Positions 11,161 to 22,096 of a stretch of DNA of 64,000 nt are shown in pieces (the stretch's first letter is position 1; every line of letters begins with the position of its first letter). The notes below the pieces were generated by a model. That model saw nothing but the letters and a program-made list of their open reading frames with translations, did no database searches and was not told where the DNA came from. Source of the DNA: Mesodorylaimus sp. YZB2_4 (taxonomy: Eukaryota > Nematoda > Enoplea > Dorylaimida > Dorylaimidae); the NCBI GenBank assembly GCA_030248295.1, contig JASANH010001726.1, positions 434,001 to 498,000 on the forward strand. The letters run 5' to 3'. The translations under genes and the position numbers were made by a program.

Positions 11161-11239
11161 GCTACCGGGGTCGCGGCCTAGCGGGTTGCTTCCCCTTACT
11201 TTGCGAGTTATTCCGCGGAGAAGCCGCCGTTTTGTAACT

Positions 11240-11428
11240 ATGTATGACCTGTTTTGGTTGGTCTCGCTGGCTCTTATGATTAACGTAACTGCTATTAGTA
11301 GTTGTGGCTGGCGCACGGGTCTTTCGACAATAGAGTTGGCGTTCGTCGAGGAGTCGTATTTTACTGTTATGCGAATCCATAAACTGCTAGATTTGAGATC
11401 AGGGAATCTTTCAGAGGAACTAGATTAG
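11240..11428 (+). CDS. Small ORF with signal-like start, doubtful
   Basis: Sixty-two codons from ATG 11240 to a TAG stop. The start MYDLFWLVSLALMINV is hydrophobic and could be a signal peptide; the rest has no recognisable domain. It begins next to a SINE hairpin and has no supporting splice structure. Could be a chance ORF. Confidence 0.2.
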   Translation: MYDLFWLVSLALMINVTAISSCGWRTGLSTIELAFVEESYFTVMRIHKLLDLRSGNLSEELD

Positions 11429-11567
11429 AAAAAAGAATCGAACGAGTGTTTGCGAACTTCTTATGGCTGCTGAAAATATTTGTGGATGGTACTCAGCAAA
11501 AGAAAAGCAAAGGGCGGAACTTTTGATAAATCTAATCGTCAATCAAGCAAAAACCACTTTCATCTGC

Positions 11568-12247
11568 TCAGGTCGAATGTACTTTTGCTTTTTGATATAA
11601 TTGAATCTTCACTGCGCTGCTTCTCTGTAATGCTGGTGTAACGAAACGGTGAAATTCATTAAAACCTTCCGAAATGTTGACAAACCAGAGCCAGAATTTT
11701 ACATCAGTTTTTGGTGCACCAGTTTCTAGTTGCTGAAAATTTCGTGTTCGCTGCTTCCACTCGCTCACAATAAATCGACTATATTGTCTGCGATGTGAAT
11801 GAATAAACCATACTAGATCAGATCAAATCTAAGAGGACACCATGCCAACTTTTCAGATTTGCTAGGTTGAAGGCAAAACTGCACCGAAATGAGTTTCCCC
11901 TCCAATATCCCACGATTCACCATATATCCTTGTGCCATATCTGGCTCGTACAAACATGTTAATATTCCAAACTGTGCAAGTACCACGTTCTCAGGGCATC
12001 GCGGATCCAAACAAGGATCGTGTTCTTCCTTTATCGGATCCATCAGCTATATGTAAATCTGGCTTGTCAGCCAAGGGCGTTCTATTTTCCGCATCGCTTC
12101 TTTGAATCTTCCCTGGTCGTCGTTTATGGCTGTGCACGATGTTTGTTCTTGAGATAATGAATCAAAGGTTTTCTGTGTTCGTTGGCAATGAACTGTCTTT
12201 ACGAAGACGCTTGCCCATATTATCTGCTTTACGACTACCGCTGACAT
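11568..12247 (-). pseudogene. Possible decayed minus-strand gene, unassigned
   Basis: Three coding-like blocks lie in order on the minus strand. 12247-12047 has a signal-like start (MSAVVVKQIIWASVFV) and ends in a stop. 12045-11813, in the same frame, is rich in Cys and acidic residues (HDPCLDPRCPENVV). 11739-11568, after a TTTTCAG acceptor, ends at a TGA. A TAG interrupts the first two. The blocks could be exons of a small secreted protein or remnants of one; no family is recognised. A resemblance of CTAINDD...PWL and GILEGKL to NRF-domain segments is too weak to name. Confidence 0.25.
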
Positions 12248-12311
12248 CCATGCTTTGGGAAGCTGTCCCCACTTTCTATGGCCACTAGCATTTCCTCAAC
12301 CATTACGGACC

Positions 12312-12641
12312 ATGTCTCGCCATAATAGCGCTCCCATATTGCTGGTGTACTCCCCGAACCAACTGACTGTGAGCGCCAATGGAAAATTGACAGTTAGCCG
12401 TACAAGTTTTCAGAATGACAGCAGATCTGATCTTGGGGATTCTTCGACTGGTGATGAACGATTTGGAATATTTAACAATAGTTCCAACCAGGAAAGGAGA
12501 AGAGGAAATCGCGATGTGCAAACAATTACTGACAGACGTTGGTGGTCAGCATTGAAGGCCGTTTTGCTTGTTTGTTTCATTCCATTTTGTACTGTCGTTG
12601 CTATTATCTGTGTGTGGCTTATCGCTTTGCAGCACATGTGA
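12312..12641 (+). CDS. Small tail-anchored membrane protein candidate
   Basis: A 109-codon ORF. The first 75 residues are polar and Ser/Asn-rich and end in a basic stretch (ERRRGNRD, then RRWW). Residues about 81-106 are one strong transmembrane helix (VLLVCFIPFCTVVAIICVWL), and the stop comes a few residues later. That is the topology of a tail-anchored protein with a cytosolic N-terminus. The composition looks protein-like and the opposite strand has no competing coding signal here. No family recognised; it could also be the last exon of a longer gene. Confidence 0.4.
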   Translation: MSRHNSAPILLVYSPNQLTVSANGKLTVSRTSFQNDSRSDLGDSSTGDERFGIFNNSSNQERRRGNRDVQTITDRRWWSALKAVLLVCFIPFCTVVAIICVWLIALQHM

Positions 12642-12659
12642 TTCACACATTTCTCAGAG

Positions 12660-13085
12660 GTTTAATATTTGTCTTATCACTGTGCTTGGTTTCCTAATAT
12701 TTCGACATGCACCCGGAGAGATCGTAGGTTTCATTGTGATCAATTGCACACATGCTGTCTGAAATTCCAGATACCCTGGCCAGATAAAATAAACCTCTCC
12801 ATTCTGCGCATACACTTTTACCATTGCTTCTAATGACAAGATGTTAAAGTGCATACGCTGCCATTTTTGCACTGCGTCTGACATTTTTGCTATCTCGACA
12901 GTCTTCTTCGTGGTTCTTGCACCTCTCGATCGAGTGGGCTAAAGAGCGATGGAATGAGGTAACAGCATTGCAAATATCCTGCATTTACAATTGTCCAGAA
13001 TCTTTTCCAAATTTACGCATCAGATTATTCCCGCGTAGCACGGCAGGTCGCCCACGAATGACTTCATATTCATTGTAACTTGCTT
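12660..13085 (-). pseudogene. Minus-strand Cys-rich frame broken by three stops
   Basis: One minus-strand frame reads protein-like across this stretch but contains TAA, TAA and TAG. Pieces include EVIRGRPAVLRGNN, DICNAVTSFHRSLAHSIERC, NHEEDCRDSKNVRRSAKMAA and, after the second stop, KSVCAEWRGLFYLARVSGIS. The regular Cys spacing suggests a former secreted Cys-rich protein. Alternative: chance. No family recognised. Confidence 0.25.
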
Positions 13086-13330
13086 TTTGTTCGTGTGAAA
13101 TTCAGGTTCTCTTATCCCACGCTATGCACAGGAACAAAAGGCCAGTAATATTCGAGCTTATGAAGCGTATCTGTGGAAATATTTGCTTAGGTTACGGTCC
13201 ATTCGCCAGTCAGGTTAGAAATTAATGCACAATTCTTTTTCTAAAGTTGTCGCAAAACACGGCGTTTGTAGAATTTTGGACAATTTAGTCAATTTTTGGG
13301 CTTGTTGGCCGGAGTACTGTGCGGTGGAAA

Positions 13331-15232
13331 ATGGGCATGAAACAAAGTAAAGGGAAACTGGCAAAAAAAGACATGGAATATTTGAGGAAAAATACACAAT
13401 TTACAAGTGATCAGATTCAAAAATGGTATAAAGAATTTATGGTATGTAAAAAATTTTTAAGACTTATTGTTAAGATATAGTTTTTTAGCATTCGACTTTT
13501 TAGTTTTGTTTTAATTGGGTTGTTTCTCGAGCTTATTTGTTGAAACTCATTAATTTGCTTTAAAACAGAGTGACTTTGACATCACATTGATTATAAGCGC
13601 ATCCAAAAATTTTCGTTACGCCCAAAACGACTCTTATGAAAAAATAATTTCGTCAAGATTTACAGTGCTTTATTTTTATCTTTTTGGGCCGCAGCCCGTT
13701 TTGTCTTTAGCCAGCCAGCACGTACCTTCTACAGACCTTCTGTAGAAAGGGGATCAGCACACACAGCAACGTCCCTCTGCATGTCTCTACTAGCAGCACC
13801 TCCACGCGAAGGCATTCTGGACCGGATACAGGACGATGGCGGGCGGGCTTTGACCCTGTCGGTGTTTGACAGCCGAGACTGTCTCCTCTCTTGGCCTCTG
13901 TCTCTCCACTCGGAGCACATCTACGGTACTGGGTGAGTCCCCCACGGCCTGGAGTGCAAGGTCAGCGAGAGTTTATGGTTCGCAAACCGACCTCCATCAC
14001 CGGGGATCGAACCCGGGGCGAGTCCAGCCACTCGCTCCCAAGCAATACGGAGAGACGAATGCCGAACCGCTGCACCACCGCGGCCGCTGTGATGCTATAG
14101 GCACTGTGCAAAAACCGCAGAATCTGTAGCAGATGCGAATTAGGATGAGAAAAGTGCGTATTTTTGGGACTCCTAGTCAGAACTTATGTTCTACTGTAAC
14201 AGTTGTGTCGTTTTGGCAGATAAAACTTATGAGTGCTGGAACATTTGGTGCACTCTTCCAGAGTTTGGTACCTGGTGTCTTTTTGCCTATAAGTATCGAG
14301 GCACAGCAGTTCTGTTCAATGTTGCCGCGCCTGTTCAATGCGGTCCTTCCTTGTATCACCCCTCATCTACACCAGGGTTGGCCAGGTTTGAAATGCTGCC
14401 TTATCCCCGAGGTAACAAGTAGTGGATTTACGGCGCCCTTTTTCCTTTCCAGGTGACTTGTCCAAAAGGGACCTTGACCAGGGACCAGTTCGTCAAGGTT
14501 TATGAAGACTTCTTTCCCGCTGGTGACGCACAAGCTTTTTGCGAGCATGGTAAGAATAGCGGGCAATTGCAGACCTGATTAGAGCTATACAATGCAAACC
14601 TACGCAATGCAGCAGCTCATAGCATTGGCAATACCAGATAATTATTTTAGCCTTTCGGACATTCGACACAAATAATTCTGGTCACGTCGATTTCAAAGAG
14701 TTCTTATTAGCCATAAACGTCATGACTAATGGAACGCCGGAACAAAAGCTCGAATGGGCGTTCCGAATGTACGATATTGATGGGAGCGGAACTATCGAAG
14801 AAGATGAGATGGTGAAGATTATGCAAGTAAGCCGAACAAACATGGGATCGAATTCCCCTGGGAAGGCACGATGTTTTTACAACACTTGCAACTGGCTATC
14901 AGTCTTTCGAGATGAAAAAATGGTGCTGCTTTTCAGATATCTATAACAATCCTCTAAAGTGCTTTTGCTAGCGATAGGAAAATGACATTTAGTCAAGCAT
15001 TTTCGTGCTGCAATCGTTCTAATTACAGGCCGTTCATGACATGTTCCAAACATCGAATGAACAAATTGACAAGGATGACGTCAAAAGGAGAGCGAAAACC
15101 ATATTTGCTCGGATGGACAAGAACAACGACAAGTCGTTGACATTCGAAGAATTTATGCACGGTTGCATGTCCGACTTGGACCTTTACCAGTTGCTGACCA
15201 ATAGCGGATGCAGTCACGATCTGGATGACTGA
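13331..15232 (+). CDS. Neuronal calcium sensor (NCS) family protein, four EF hands
   Basis: Four exons, 13331-13441, 14453-14549, 14651-14826 and 15029-15232, encode 195 residues, the usual NCS length (about 190). The N-terminus MGMKQS fits the N-myristoylation rule (Gly2, Ser6). Residues about 22-36 ([14 protein letters not shown]) match the conserved NCS start. EF1 is the typical inactive form with Cys-Pro (C40-P41-K-G). EF2 (75-86, [12 protein letters not shown]) and EF3 (111-122, [12 protein letters not shown]) are canonical. EF4 (158-169, [12 protein letters not shown]) has Lys where loop position 6 is normally Gly. NCS proteins switch membrane binding and target binding with Ca2+, mainly in neurons. 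It is closer to the neurocalcin/hippocalcin/NCS-1 group than to calmodulin; I cannot place the subfamily, and the C-terminus HDLDD is unfamiliar. Intron 1 (1 kb) contains a SINE. Confidence 0.9.
13690..14092 (-). repeat. SINE family 2, copy 2, in intron 1 of the NCS gene
   Basis: Reverse-oriented, nearly full-length copy. The head is at the high-coordinate end (GCGGCCGCGGTGGTGCAGCG, then GGGTTCGATCCCCGGTGATG) and the tail ends in GGGCTGCGGCCC near 13690. It is colinear with the copies at 10.5 and 42.7 kb. Confidence 0.8.
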
Positions 15233-16459
15233 AGCTATTATCTAGGTCTTGTGGTGTCTTGTGGCTGGTGCTCGTATTCAGTCCTTGCTTTCATAGGCAA
15301 TTTGACAATGTGATATTGCAATCTACCCGATCAGCCTTGTACTCCCACCATGATTACTACTCGTAGCTACATACGTGCAAAATGTATGCTTGATCTACTG
15401 TACATGCCATGAGGAAACCGACACGACCATTGTGCCATTGCCAAGTGGGCGTTCTGTCCTGCTCAAAGCAGAGCAAAAAAGTCGCCCGTCCCATCGTTCA
15501 GCAAATGTTAACTGGAATGTGTCTCATGATAAAAGCTCTCCAGACCTTGAATGAAAAAATAACTGAAAGAGGCCAGGAAACAGGAAGGAAAGAGGGAAAT
15601 GTTGGGACCTGCTCCTCGCAGCTGACGTCAACCGTCGAGCCCTTCATCCCTCCCTCGACGGAGTATGTTTTATTTGCTTGAAAATAATCAGGTCATAAGA
15701 CTACGGCTATGGTGTGCATCCACGAGCTCACGAGTGTGTGTTGCCTTCGAAATCGTCTCGAGAGGTTCTTCTAACAGTATAATCAAGACTATACGCATGT
15801 TCCTACCGTTTCTGTTTTTCACTTTCACTCGCTTGATTAATTAAAGTTAGAAGGTTTCGTTTTCATCAATATTCGTGTCCGCCTATTATTAAGCAGCTCG
15901 TGCGTAAAAATAAAAGTGAACTTTTTGCGAAAGCTTAGTCTTTATTGGCTAGCTTTGGCTCGAGTCAGTCAATCGCTAAGTGAATTTTTGTTCATAAACA
16001 AAACAAACGCCTCTTCGAGAACAGCATGAGACCATTTCCAATTATACCTCCGTCGTCGACTCGGCGCCCGTCGCATGCGTGCTCTCGGCATATCAAGTCA
16101 CTGTCGGAGACGAACGGGCGAATACAGCTGTTTGCCGATTAGTACTAGCCATTAAGTGACTTATTCGATCGTACCAGAACGAGGACTGAAGACTGAGCGA
16201 AAAGATCTAGCTCCAAGCCAAGACTTGACCAAAGCTCTAATCCGAGTCTCCAAACAGTGGCCACTCGGGACTTGGTCGGAGTGGATCTATCGAGATATAT
16301 GGTCCTAATTTCGGATCCGTATTACATTCGTGAATTTCCAATTTCCTCTTTATCCCTCGAGAAAACGTCGCATTTCAAGCAATTTCATTGAGAAAGACGG
16401 ATCCTTGAGATTTTAGTCGCCTGCAGGCAACTGAAGAAAATTGGAAGCCAGGCTACAGC
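15233..16459. other. 3' UTR of NCS gene and upstream region of GPCR gene
   Basis: No supported gene. An ORF at 15409-15681 has no recognisable domain and probably lies in the 3' UTR. The stretch before 16460 is the presumed promoter/5' UTR of the receptor; no TATA box in a convincing position was seen. Confidence 0.5.
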
Positions 16460-17767
16460 ATGGATTGGAATCGTGAACCTGATGTAGAACCAAATGGCTG
16501 GACAATTGAATCTGAAGATTTCAGGGAAGCATTTACAAATGTGGACTATTTGAAAAAAATGGTCACCTCCAATTTGTCCATGGCTATTTCCTCATATCCC
16601 AGCGACACATCAACGCCGCCACAGACTTCTGCACCAGCGGCCTTCATCGCAGGCGCCCGTGCCTATTTAGGCCTGCTGATCATTTTCGGTTCATTAGGCA
16701 ATTTAGTATGTTTATGCGTTTATTACAGAAGTCGTCTTTTGAAACGTTTCCGTTCAACCGCTTACCTGAAGGCGTTGGCCGTGAGCGACCTGTCCTTCCT
16801 GCTCTGCTTGGGTTTAGTTTGGTTGAAGGGTATCGATGTCGACTGGCAGGACTATCCCGTTGTGTGCCCACTGTCCATCTATTTATCCAATACCAGCAGC
16901 TTCTTATCGGCCTGGTACGTCATGGCTATGACCGCAGAAATGGCCAGCACGGTTCGCCGTGCCAGATTCCGCACAGGCTCGAGCGGGGCCGTCAGGCTCA
17001 TCATTGCCAGGGGACACGGAAAAAGGAAGTTTTCGACGACCACTAGAATAAGCGCTATTGCTCTATTGGCCCTGGCTATTAATGGCTGGACTTTGGCTGT
17101 GACCGAAAGTGTCCAACTCGACCCTTCACTTGAATATGGTTATGACCCTTCGTCAAATATATCCATCGACTGGAATTACGAATGCCGCATAGCGTCCGAC
17201 TCGGAGCACGTGTATAAAACCTTTAACATTTTGGATACGGTCTTTAGCTTTACAGTGCCCCTGGCTGTAACTGTTTTGTTAAATTTCTACATCGCTTATG
17301 TGATAATTGCAGCGGCCAGATATCGCAGCCAGCCTTCGGTGGCCAGCTCGTCGACATTCGATCACAGCGCCAAAACATCGATGTCGACGGCCACCGTAAC
17401 TTCAGTGATCGCTGCTGGTTCCAGTGTCATGAAAGCAACGAGACGTGTCGCCTGGCGTCCATCGCGCAAAGAAACAACAATGGCCTCTTTGTTAGCAGCT
17501 CGTTCTTTAGCCTATATTTTGTTGAATTTACCAAATTACGTTCATCGTTTGCAAGCTGCGCTGGAAACTTCCGCCTCAAATTCAGCCAATTCGGATGGAG
17601 AAACGGATGAACAGCAGGAAACCTCTAGCGCTCAGTCAGACGTGGTTTGGCAAATTATGGCGTACATGCTATTCTACACGCAGTTCGCATTAAATTTTGT
17701 GATCTATTCTGGTCGACTATGTTTACGAGCGGCTGTCAAGAGAAAAATACCACCCAGGAGAAAGTAA
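16460..17767 (+). CDS. Rhodopsin-family GPCR, peptide-receptor-like, intronless
   Basis: A 435-residue single-exon receptor. The extracellular N-terminus carries N38-L-S. TM1 is about 68-88 with the conserved Gly-Asn (G80 N81); TM2 103-122 has LAVSD; TM3 138-160; TM4 195-215; TM5 256-285; TM6 341-363; TM7 396-418. C136 before TM3 and C242 in loop 2 can form the family disulfide. TM7 carries NFVIY (412-416) in place of NPxxY, as in several invertebrate neuropeptide receptors. The DRY motif after TM3 is not recognisable (AEMASTVRR). A Ser/Thr-rich third loop (287-340) is a likely regulatory site. The ligand is probably a neuropeptide, by analogy with FMRFamide-type receptors; this is inference. 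No TATA box seen. Confidence 0.85.
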   Translation: MDWNREPDVEPNGWTIESEDFREAFTNVDYLKKMVTSNLSMAISSYPSDTSTPPQTSAPAAFIAGARAYLGLLIIFGSLGNLVCLCVYYRSRLLKRFRSTAYLKALAVSDLSFLLCLGLVWLKGIDVDWQDYPVVCPLSIYLSNTSSFLSAWYVMAMTAEMASTVRRARFRTGSSGAVRLIIARGHGKRKFSTTTRISAIALLALAINGWTLAVTESVQLDPSLEYGYDPSSNISIDWNYECRIASDSEHVYKTFNILDTVFSFTVPLAVTVLLNFYIAYVIIAAARYRSQPSVASSSTFDHSAKTSMSTATVTSVIAAGSSVMKATRRVAWRPSRKETTMASLLAARSLAYILLNLPNYVHRLQAALETSASNSANSDGETDEQQETSSAQSDVVWQIMAYMLFYTQFALNFVIYSGRLCLRAAVKRKIPPRRK

Positions 17768-18087
17768 TTACGAGAAATCCCAAACAAGAGGATTATTCCG
17801 CTTATACGCGCGTCTGCGCGTGCCGAAATAATGTTGTTTTTTGAAAACGCAGGTTTTTTTTCCGCCTACACATTTTTCTTCGCGGTACATACGTATGACC
17901 TCGAATAATTCTTTTGTGCATTATGATTCGTTTTTGGAGTATATACTGTAAAATACGTGCTCAAAGTTTCGTTGTGGCCTAAGAATATGATCTCTTGCTT
18001 AATATTTAAAAAAAATTCCATTGCACCTTCTTCCTTCGACAGAGGACCTACAGTGCGAGTCCGCACAATTTATGACACCCCATTTTT

Positions 18088-18093
18088 AATAAA
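18088..18093 (+). terminator. Polyadenylation signal AATAAA
   Basis: About 320 bases after the stop of the intronless GPCR at 16.5-17.8 kb, in AT-rich sequence. Confidence 0.45.
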
Positions 18094-18357
18094 GAATAAT
18101 TACAGATATTAGCAAAGCCTGTTTTAATTTGAGCAAAATTCAATTGATTTATCTGTCATGTCGAAGTTGCCTGGACCCAATTTTGAAGAGGACGGCGACG
18201 TAAACTATTCTCGAGAAGACTACACGTAAATTAGCTTACTGGTCATGGCAAAGACGAGTACCTCCTATCCTTCGAATCCTAGCTTACTTGGTGTTCCTGT
18301 AAACTGATAAGCCTTTGGACAATGAACGGCGGCTCCACTTAATCTCCAGGCTGTATA

Positions 18358-18633
18358 CTAGACTTGCAATGTCCACTCAACATAGTCAGGACAGGACAGG
18401 GCCCAGTCGGGCACACGAAAAAGCCCACTGAGCAGCTTCCCTTTAAAACTGGGCTGACAATACCGTAGTGTTGTGTTGCTGTAATTATGAACTTTACAGT
18501 CGTTGTCATTTGCTCTGATGACGGCTACGTAATATCTCATTCCTTGCACCCTCATTACATAACTGATATTCCACTGATGAGTAACAGTACTGGCTGCTGA
18601 CCCAATATAGAAAATGGCCCTTTCGCATAACAA
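18358..18633 (-). CDS. Hypothetical ORF, 91 codons
   Basis: Minus-strand ORF with a balanced, protein-like composition (YYVAVIRANDNDCKVH, then LFRVPDWALSCPDYVEW). No upstream exon, signal or domain is recognised. May be a terminal exon of an unrecognised gene or chance. Confidence 0.2.
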   Translation of the reverse strand: MLCERAIFYIGSAASTVTHQWNISYVMRVQGMRYYVAVIRANDNDCKVHNYSNTTLRYCQPSFKGKLLSGLFRVPDWALSCPDYVEWTLQV

Positions 18634-18639
18634 AGACCA

Positions 18640-20704
18640 TCATATAGTGTCTTTTAAATATTCATTGTTGTCGCCAGGGCGAGCAGAGAATGGGCTCAAT
18701 ACATGTAGGAAATGCTAGGGCAGGTGTTCTAATCCATTCTTGTTTATCCGTATCAAAATCAATATTCGCTGAGCGAAGGCGCACAATGCGGATGACCTAT
18801 CCTGCTGCTATATCAAAGGGTGTTTTCGCGTAGATTGGAGGCAAAACCTGTCTGCTTTTATTGTCTGGGAAACAGAATAACGGACGAAAGATAACAGGAT
18901 AAGAGGAAACCACCTACATTCCCAGATTTTTAATGTTAGTTTTCTCAGTAGGTAATCTTGAGGAGATATTCGTAAATACCGTATATTCTCGCTTATAACA
19001 CGGGGGGGGGGGGTGAAGCCACTATGCTGTCGAAAGAATACGACGATAATGAGTTTTTCTGGACAGCAGGAGTGCAGCCTTCATTATTGCAACGTTTTGT
19101 GTTGATGTGGCACGTTACATCAGATTGTTTGACGCAAACTTGTTTCCCTGCAAAGCCGTGTCCATACTCCGTGCCTGCCGGCCGGCCAATCATCAACAAG
19201 CGTCCGCCATCATAGCGCCCGGCCGACTCTACCATCCGGGGTTAATCGCCGGGGGCTCAAAATCAATGGAAATGCTCGTAACATCATATATCTTAAACAA
19301 AGCAAAGTCCATTTTACAAAGGCCCATATTTAAGTGCGAAATAAAGAATATCTCTTAAATGATAAATTGTTCGTCCATTTTTCAAAACGAAAGCGGCACA
19401 CGGCGAGGTTTCTTTTTTCGTTACCCGTGCTCCTTCTCATACTTTCCATCGGCCAAATAAGCAAACGACCCCCAGCATTCGAGCACAGTAAGGCACATGC
19501 CGGTGAAAAGAGCACGGTATACAAAGCCGCAAAACCAAGGGGCCAATCATGCCGGCGTAGCTAGGGCGGGGATCCTAAACTGGGCGACTACAGGATTCTA
19601 CCCCTAGAACCCTTCATATGGGGACAGTGTTCTCTGTCGAAGAGTTGACTACCGCTTCTTTTTGGGTAGCCCACGCTTCCTGCCCACTCCCGCCCGCCAC
19701 AGGAAAAACCGCCTGCGAAACTCATGTGGGACACAAGTGTCTAAGCTATCCTCCATAATTTTCTCCCTGTTTCTGCTGCATTTTCATCAGGTGACAATCG
19801 CCGAGAGGCAGTCATATATGCAAGATCCTGCAGATCGTTTTCTGGCGAATGCTGTCTGCCTCGTGCGCATTTGTAGATATGCCTGGACCAGAACATGATC
19901 ATGTTCTCACATCACCGATTATGAGCACTCGAGGGTGAAGGGCCACATTACACGCTAAAGTTTACCCGGGCCGCGAGTCGAACATTCGCCTCGCGCACCT
20001 GGCGTCAGAGGCAGACGCCTACCCCACCAGACCACGAGCCCAGTGCAAACATGATACCTGATCCTACGCCAGTCACTCAAGGAAGCTTATAAGCTAAAGA
20101 CGTCCACAAGATGTCAACACCCTTTCCCTCCACTTGAGTGGATTTTTCATCGACTAGCACCCTAAAAATCTCTTACATCTTATGCAGCATTGACAATCGC
20201 CGACGTTGTAATTTTGTGCCAATCCTGCATAGTGGTTGGAGGTAATCAATGCAGCTGAAATCACGTATGCTGTAGGTGCGCGAATATTTGACCTTTTTTC
20301 AAAGTGATATCTACAGTGCAGTAGAACTGATAATCATATCCCACTCAGCAACTTTTGGTGTCTGCTTGTGGAATACCTCCTATCTAAATAGGGCTTACTG
20401 GTCAAAGTGCAGTTTCCCAGAATTCCCTTGGAATAGGCGATGATTCTACTGATACTATGATTTACAAATCTGCCAAAAAAATTGAAAACTGCACACCATC
20501 CTTCCATAAAGTGAAAAACTGCTTTACTCTCTCGCTAGGTATCTCTTTAAACTCATCGTAGATTATTCTCTTTAGCAGCTGCTGGCTTTCTAACACTTGG
20601 CTGTTTCTATTATTAAACCCAGTTATTCTACCTAGCAAGCCTGGACATGTTTATGCATTCTATTCCTCCAGACTCCAGGGTCGCTCGTGCGTTTACTTTT
20701 CTAA
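18640..20704. other. Intergenic, no gene seen, contains a SINE
   Basis: Contains a poly-G run (19002-19013) and a SINE family 1 copy at 19.9 kb. The remaining ORFs are short and lack domain features. A pyrimidine-rich stretch precedes the ASB gene. Confidence 0.5.
19921..20043 (-). repeat. SINE family 1, copy 2
   Basis: Same order as copy 1: GCACTCGAGGGTGAAGGG at the low end, then CGCGAGTCGAAC (B box complement), CACCTGGCGTCAGAGGCAGA and CCACCAGACCACGAGCCC. Confidence 0.75.
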
Positions 20705-22096
20705 ATGGAACTAGAATCAGATCCTTTGCCCGAAGCCGATGACATTGTTGAGCGCTTCGAAAGGTTCATCTTCGATTTCGACGCCATCGATTACAGCAGT
20801 TTCAGTGCTGTTGGCGATGCGGATGGGGATCGATTGATTTCGGCTATCAAAGAGAACGATTCAAAATCGATCAATCAAATTTTGGGGGCATTTTCGAAAG
20901 ATGAATCATTACAATTGGATGGCATCCCCATTTTACTCCTGGCCGTAGTCGCTGGTCACGTGGATGTGATCAAGTGCATTATTGATCACGGTACCGATAT
21001 TCGGGACTGTGACTGGAGTGGGAACACAGCACTGCACATGGCCGTCTGGAATCGACGTACACCTTACTTCTATAATACTCGATGGTCTCGCAATCAAATC
21101 ACGTGCAAAGGATGCGATTTGAAATTACATCGATTAGATATCGTAGAAATATTATTGCAATCCCAATCAGTCAATATTGCATCAACATTTGAAAATATTT
21201 ATATCGATGCTAATAAAAATGGAATAACACCATTTTTACGTGCTTGCGCCGCTGGATGCGATGCTATTATTTTGCATTTTTTAAATTTTCTCAACTCGAT
21301 GAATCCAAAACCAAAATTTCTGACTACTGATGTTTTTAAAGATTCCCAAGGCAATAATATATTTCACTACATTTTAGACAGTTCCACTTACAATATGACC
21401 AGCACACGAGTCGAGACGGTGAAAATATTGATCGAAAACTTGGCACTTTCGAGACAGTTACTTGACGAAAAAAATTATACGGGCATTTGTCCTCTAGAAA
21501 TTCTAGCACGATCAGACGTGCCCGCAGATTGGCCAGAAATGGCGAACCTTGTAAAGGTCCTCCTCGACAACGGTGCCAACCCTGATTTTGTGGGCATCGA
21601 TGGCAATACATTTTTGTGTTCAGTGATCAGAAATCCTAATTTGGTGGAAATAATTTTGAGAAGCGGATGCGACCCGAATCTTTGCGGCAGAGGGGGCTTT
21701 TCACCTTTATCGTTTGCCATAAATCGACACAGAAAAGGACAGGCAAGGCCTTCGATTATGATCATTGAACTATTATTGGGATTTGGTGTTGACCTGAGTC
21801 GCGAAATGTATTTGTACGCTCCTGAAGAGAGACAGATCGAATTTGATGGGCCAGAATACGCTGGCCACTGCGATGCGACCAATGTCGATCCTGATATACT
21901 CAACGAACTGGTTAGAACTCGCAAGGAAAACGTACTGCTCGGCTTGAAAAGAATATGCAGAAAAGCCATACGTCAATTTTTGAAACCGAATGTGGATGAG
22001 AAAATAAAAAACCTGAGTTGCTTACCTGATTCATTGATATCGTATTTGCAGGTGGAAAATGAACCACGATTATTGGAAATATCTGATTGGGATTAG
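20705..22096 (+). CDS. Ankyrin-repeat and SOCS-box (ASB-like) protein, intronless
   Basis: A 463-residue single-exon protein. Ankyrin repeats begin at about residue 50 (GIPILLLAVVAGHVDVIKCI, then GNTALHMAVWNRR) and continue as divergent repeats to about 370 (NGITPFLRACAAGCDAIIL, VKVLLDNGANPDFVGIDGNT, GCDPNLCGRGGFSPLSFAIN). The last 50 residues contain a SOCS box (about 411-449): LKRICRKAIRQFL followed by LPDSLISYLQ, matching the family pattern L-x-x-LCRxxIR ... LPLPxxLxxYL. ASB proteins are substrate receptors of Cullin-5 ubiquitin ligases: the SOCS box binds elongin B/C and the ankyrins bind the target. The substrate is unknown. A TATTTGCAG|GTGG sequence at the SOCS-box end could act as a cryptic acceptor but is not needed. 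Confidence 0.8.
   Translation: MELESDPLPEADDIVERFERFIFDFDAIDYSSFSAVGDADGDRLISAIKENDSKSINQILGAFSKDESLQLDGIPILLLAVVAGHVDVIKCIIDHGTDIRDCDWSGNTALHMAVWNRRTPYFYNTRWSRNQITCKGCDLKLHRLDIVEILLQSQSVNIASTFENIYIDANKNGITPFLRACAAGCDAIILHFLNFLNSMNPKPKFLTTDVFKDSQGNNIFHYILDSSTYNMTSTRVETVKILIENLALSRQLLDEKNYTGICPLEILARSDVPADWPEMANLVKVLLDNGANPDFVGIDGNTFLCSVIRNPNLVEIILRSGCDPNLCGRGGFSPLSFAINRHRKGQARPSIMIIELLLGFGVDLSREMYLYAPEERQIEFDGPEYAGHCDATNVDPDILNELVRTRKENVLLGLKRICRKAIRQFLKPNVDEKIKNLSCLPDSLISYLQVENEPRLLEISDWD

Noticed and set aside
21475..21969. 164-codon minus ORF
   Set aside because: Shadow of the ankyrin/SOCS-box gene.
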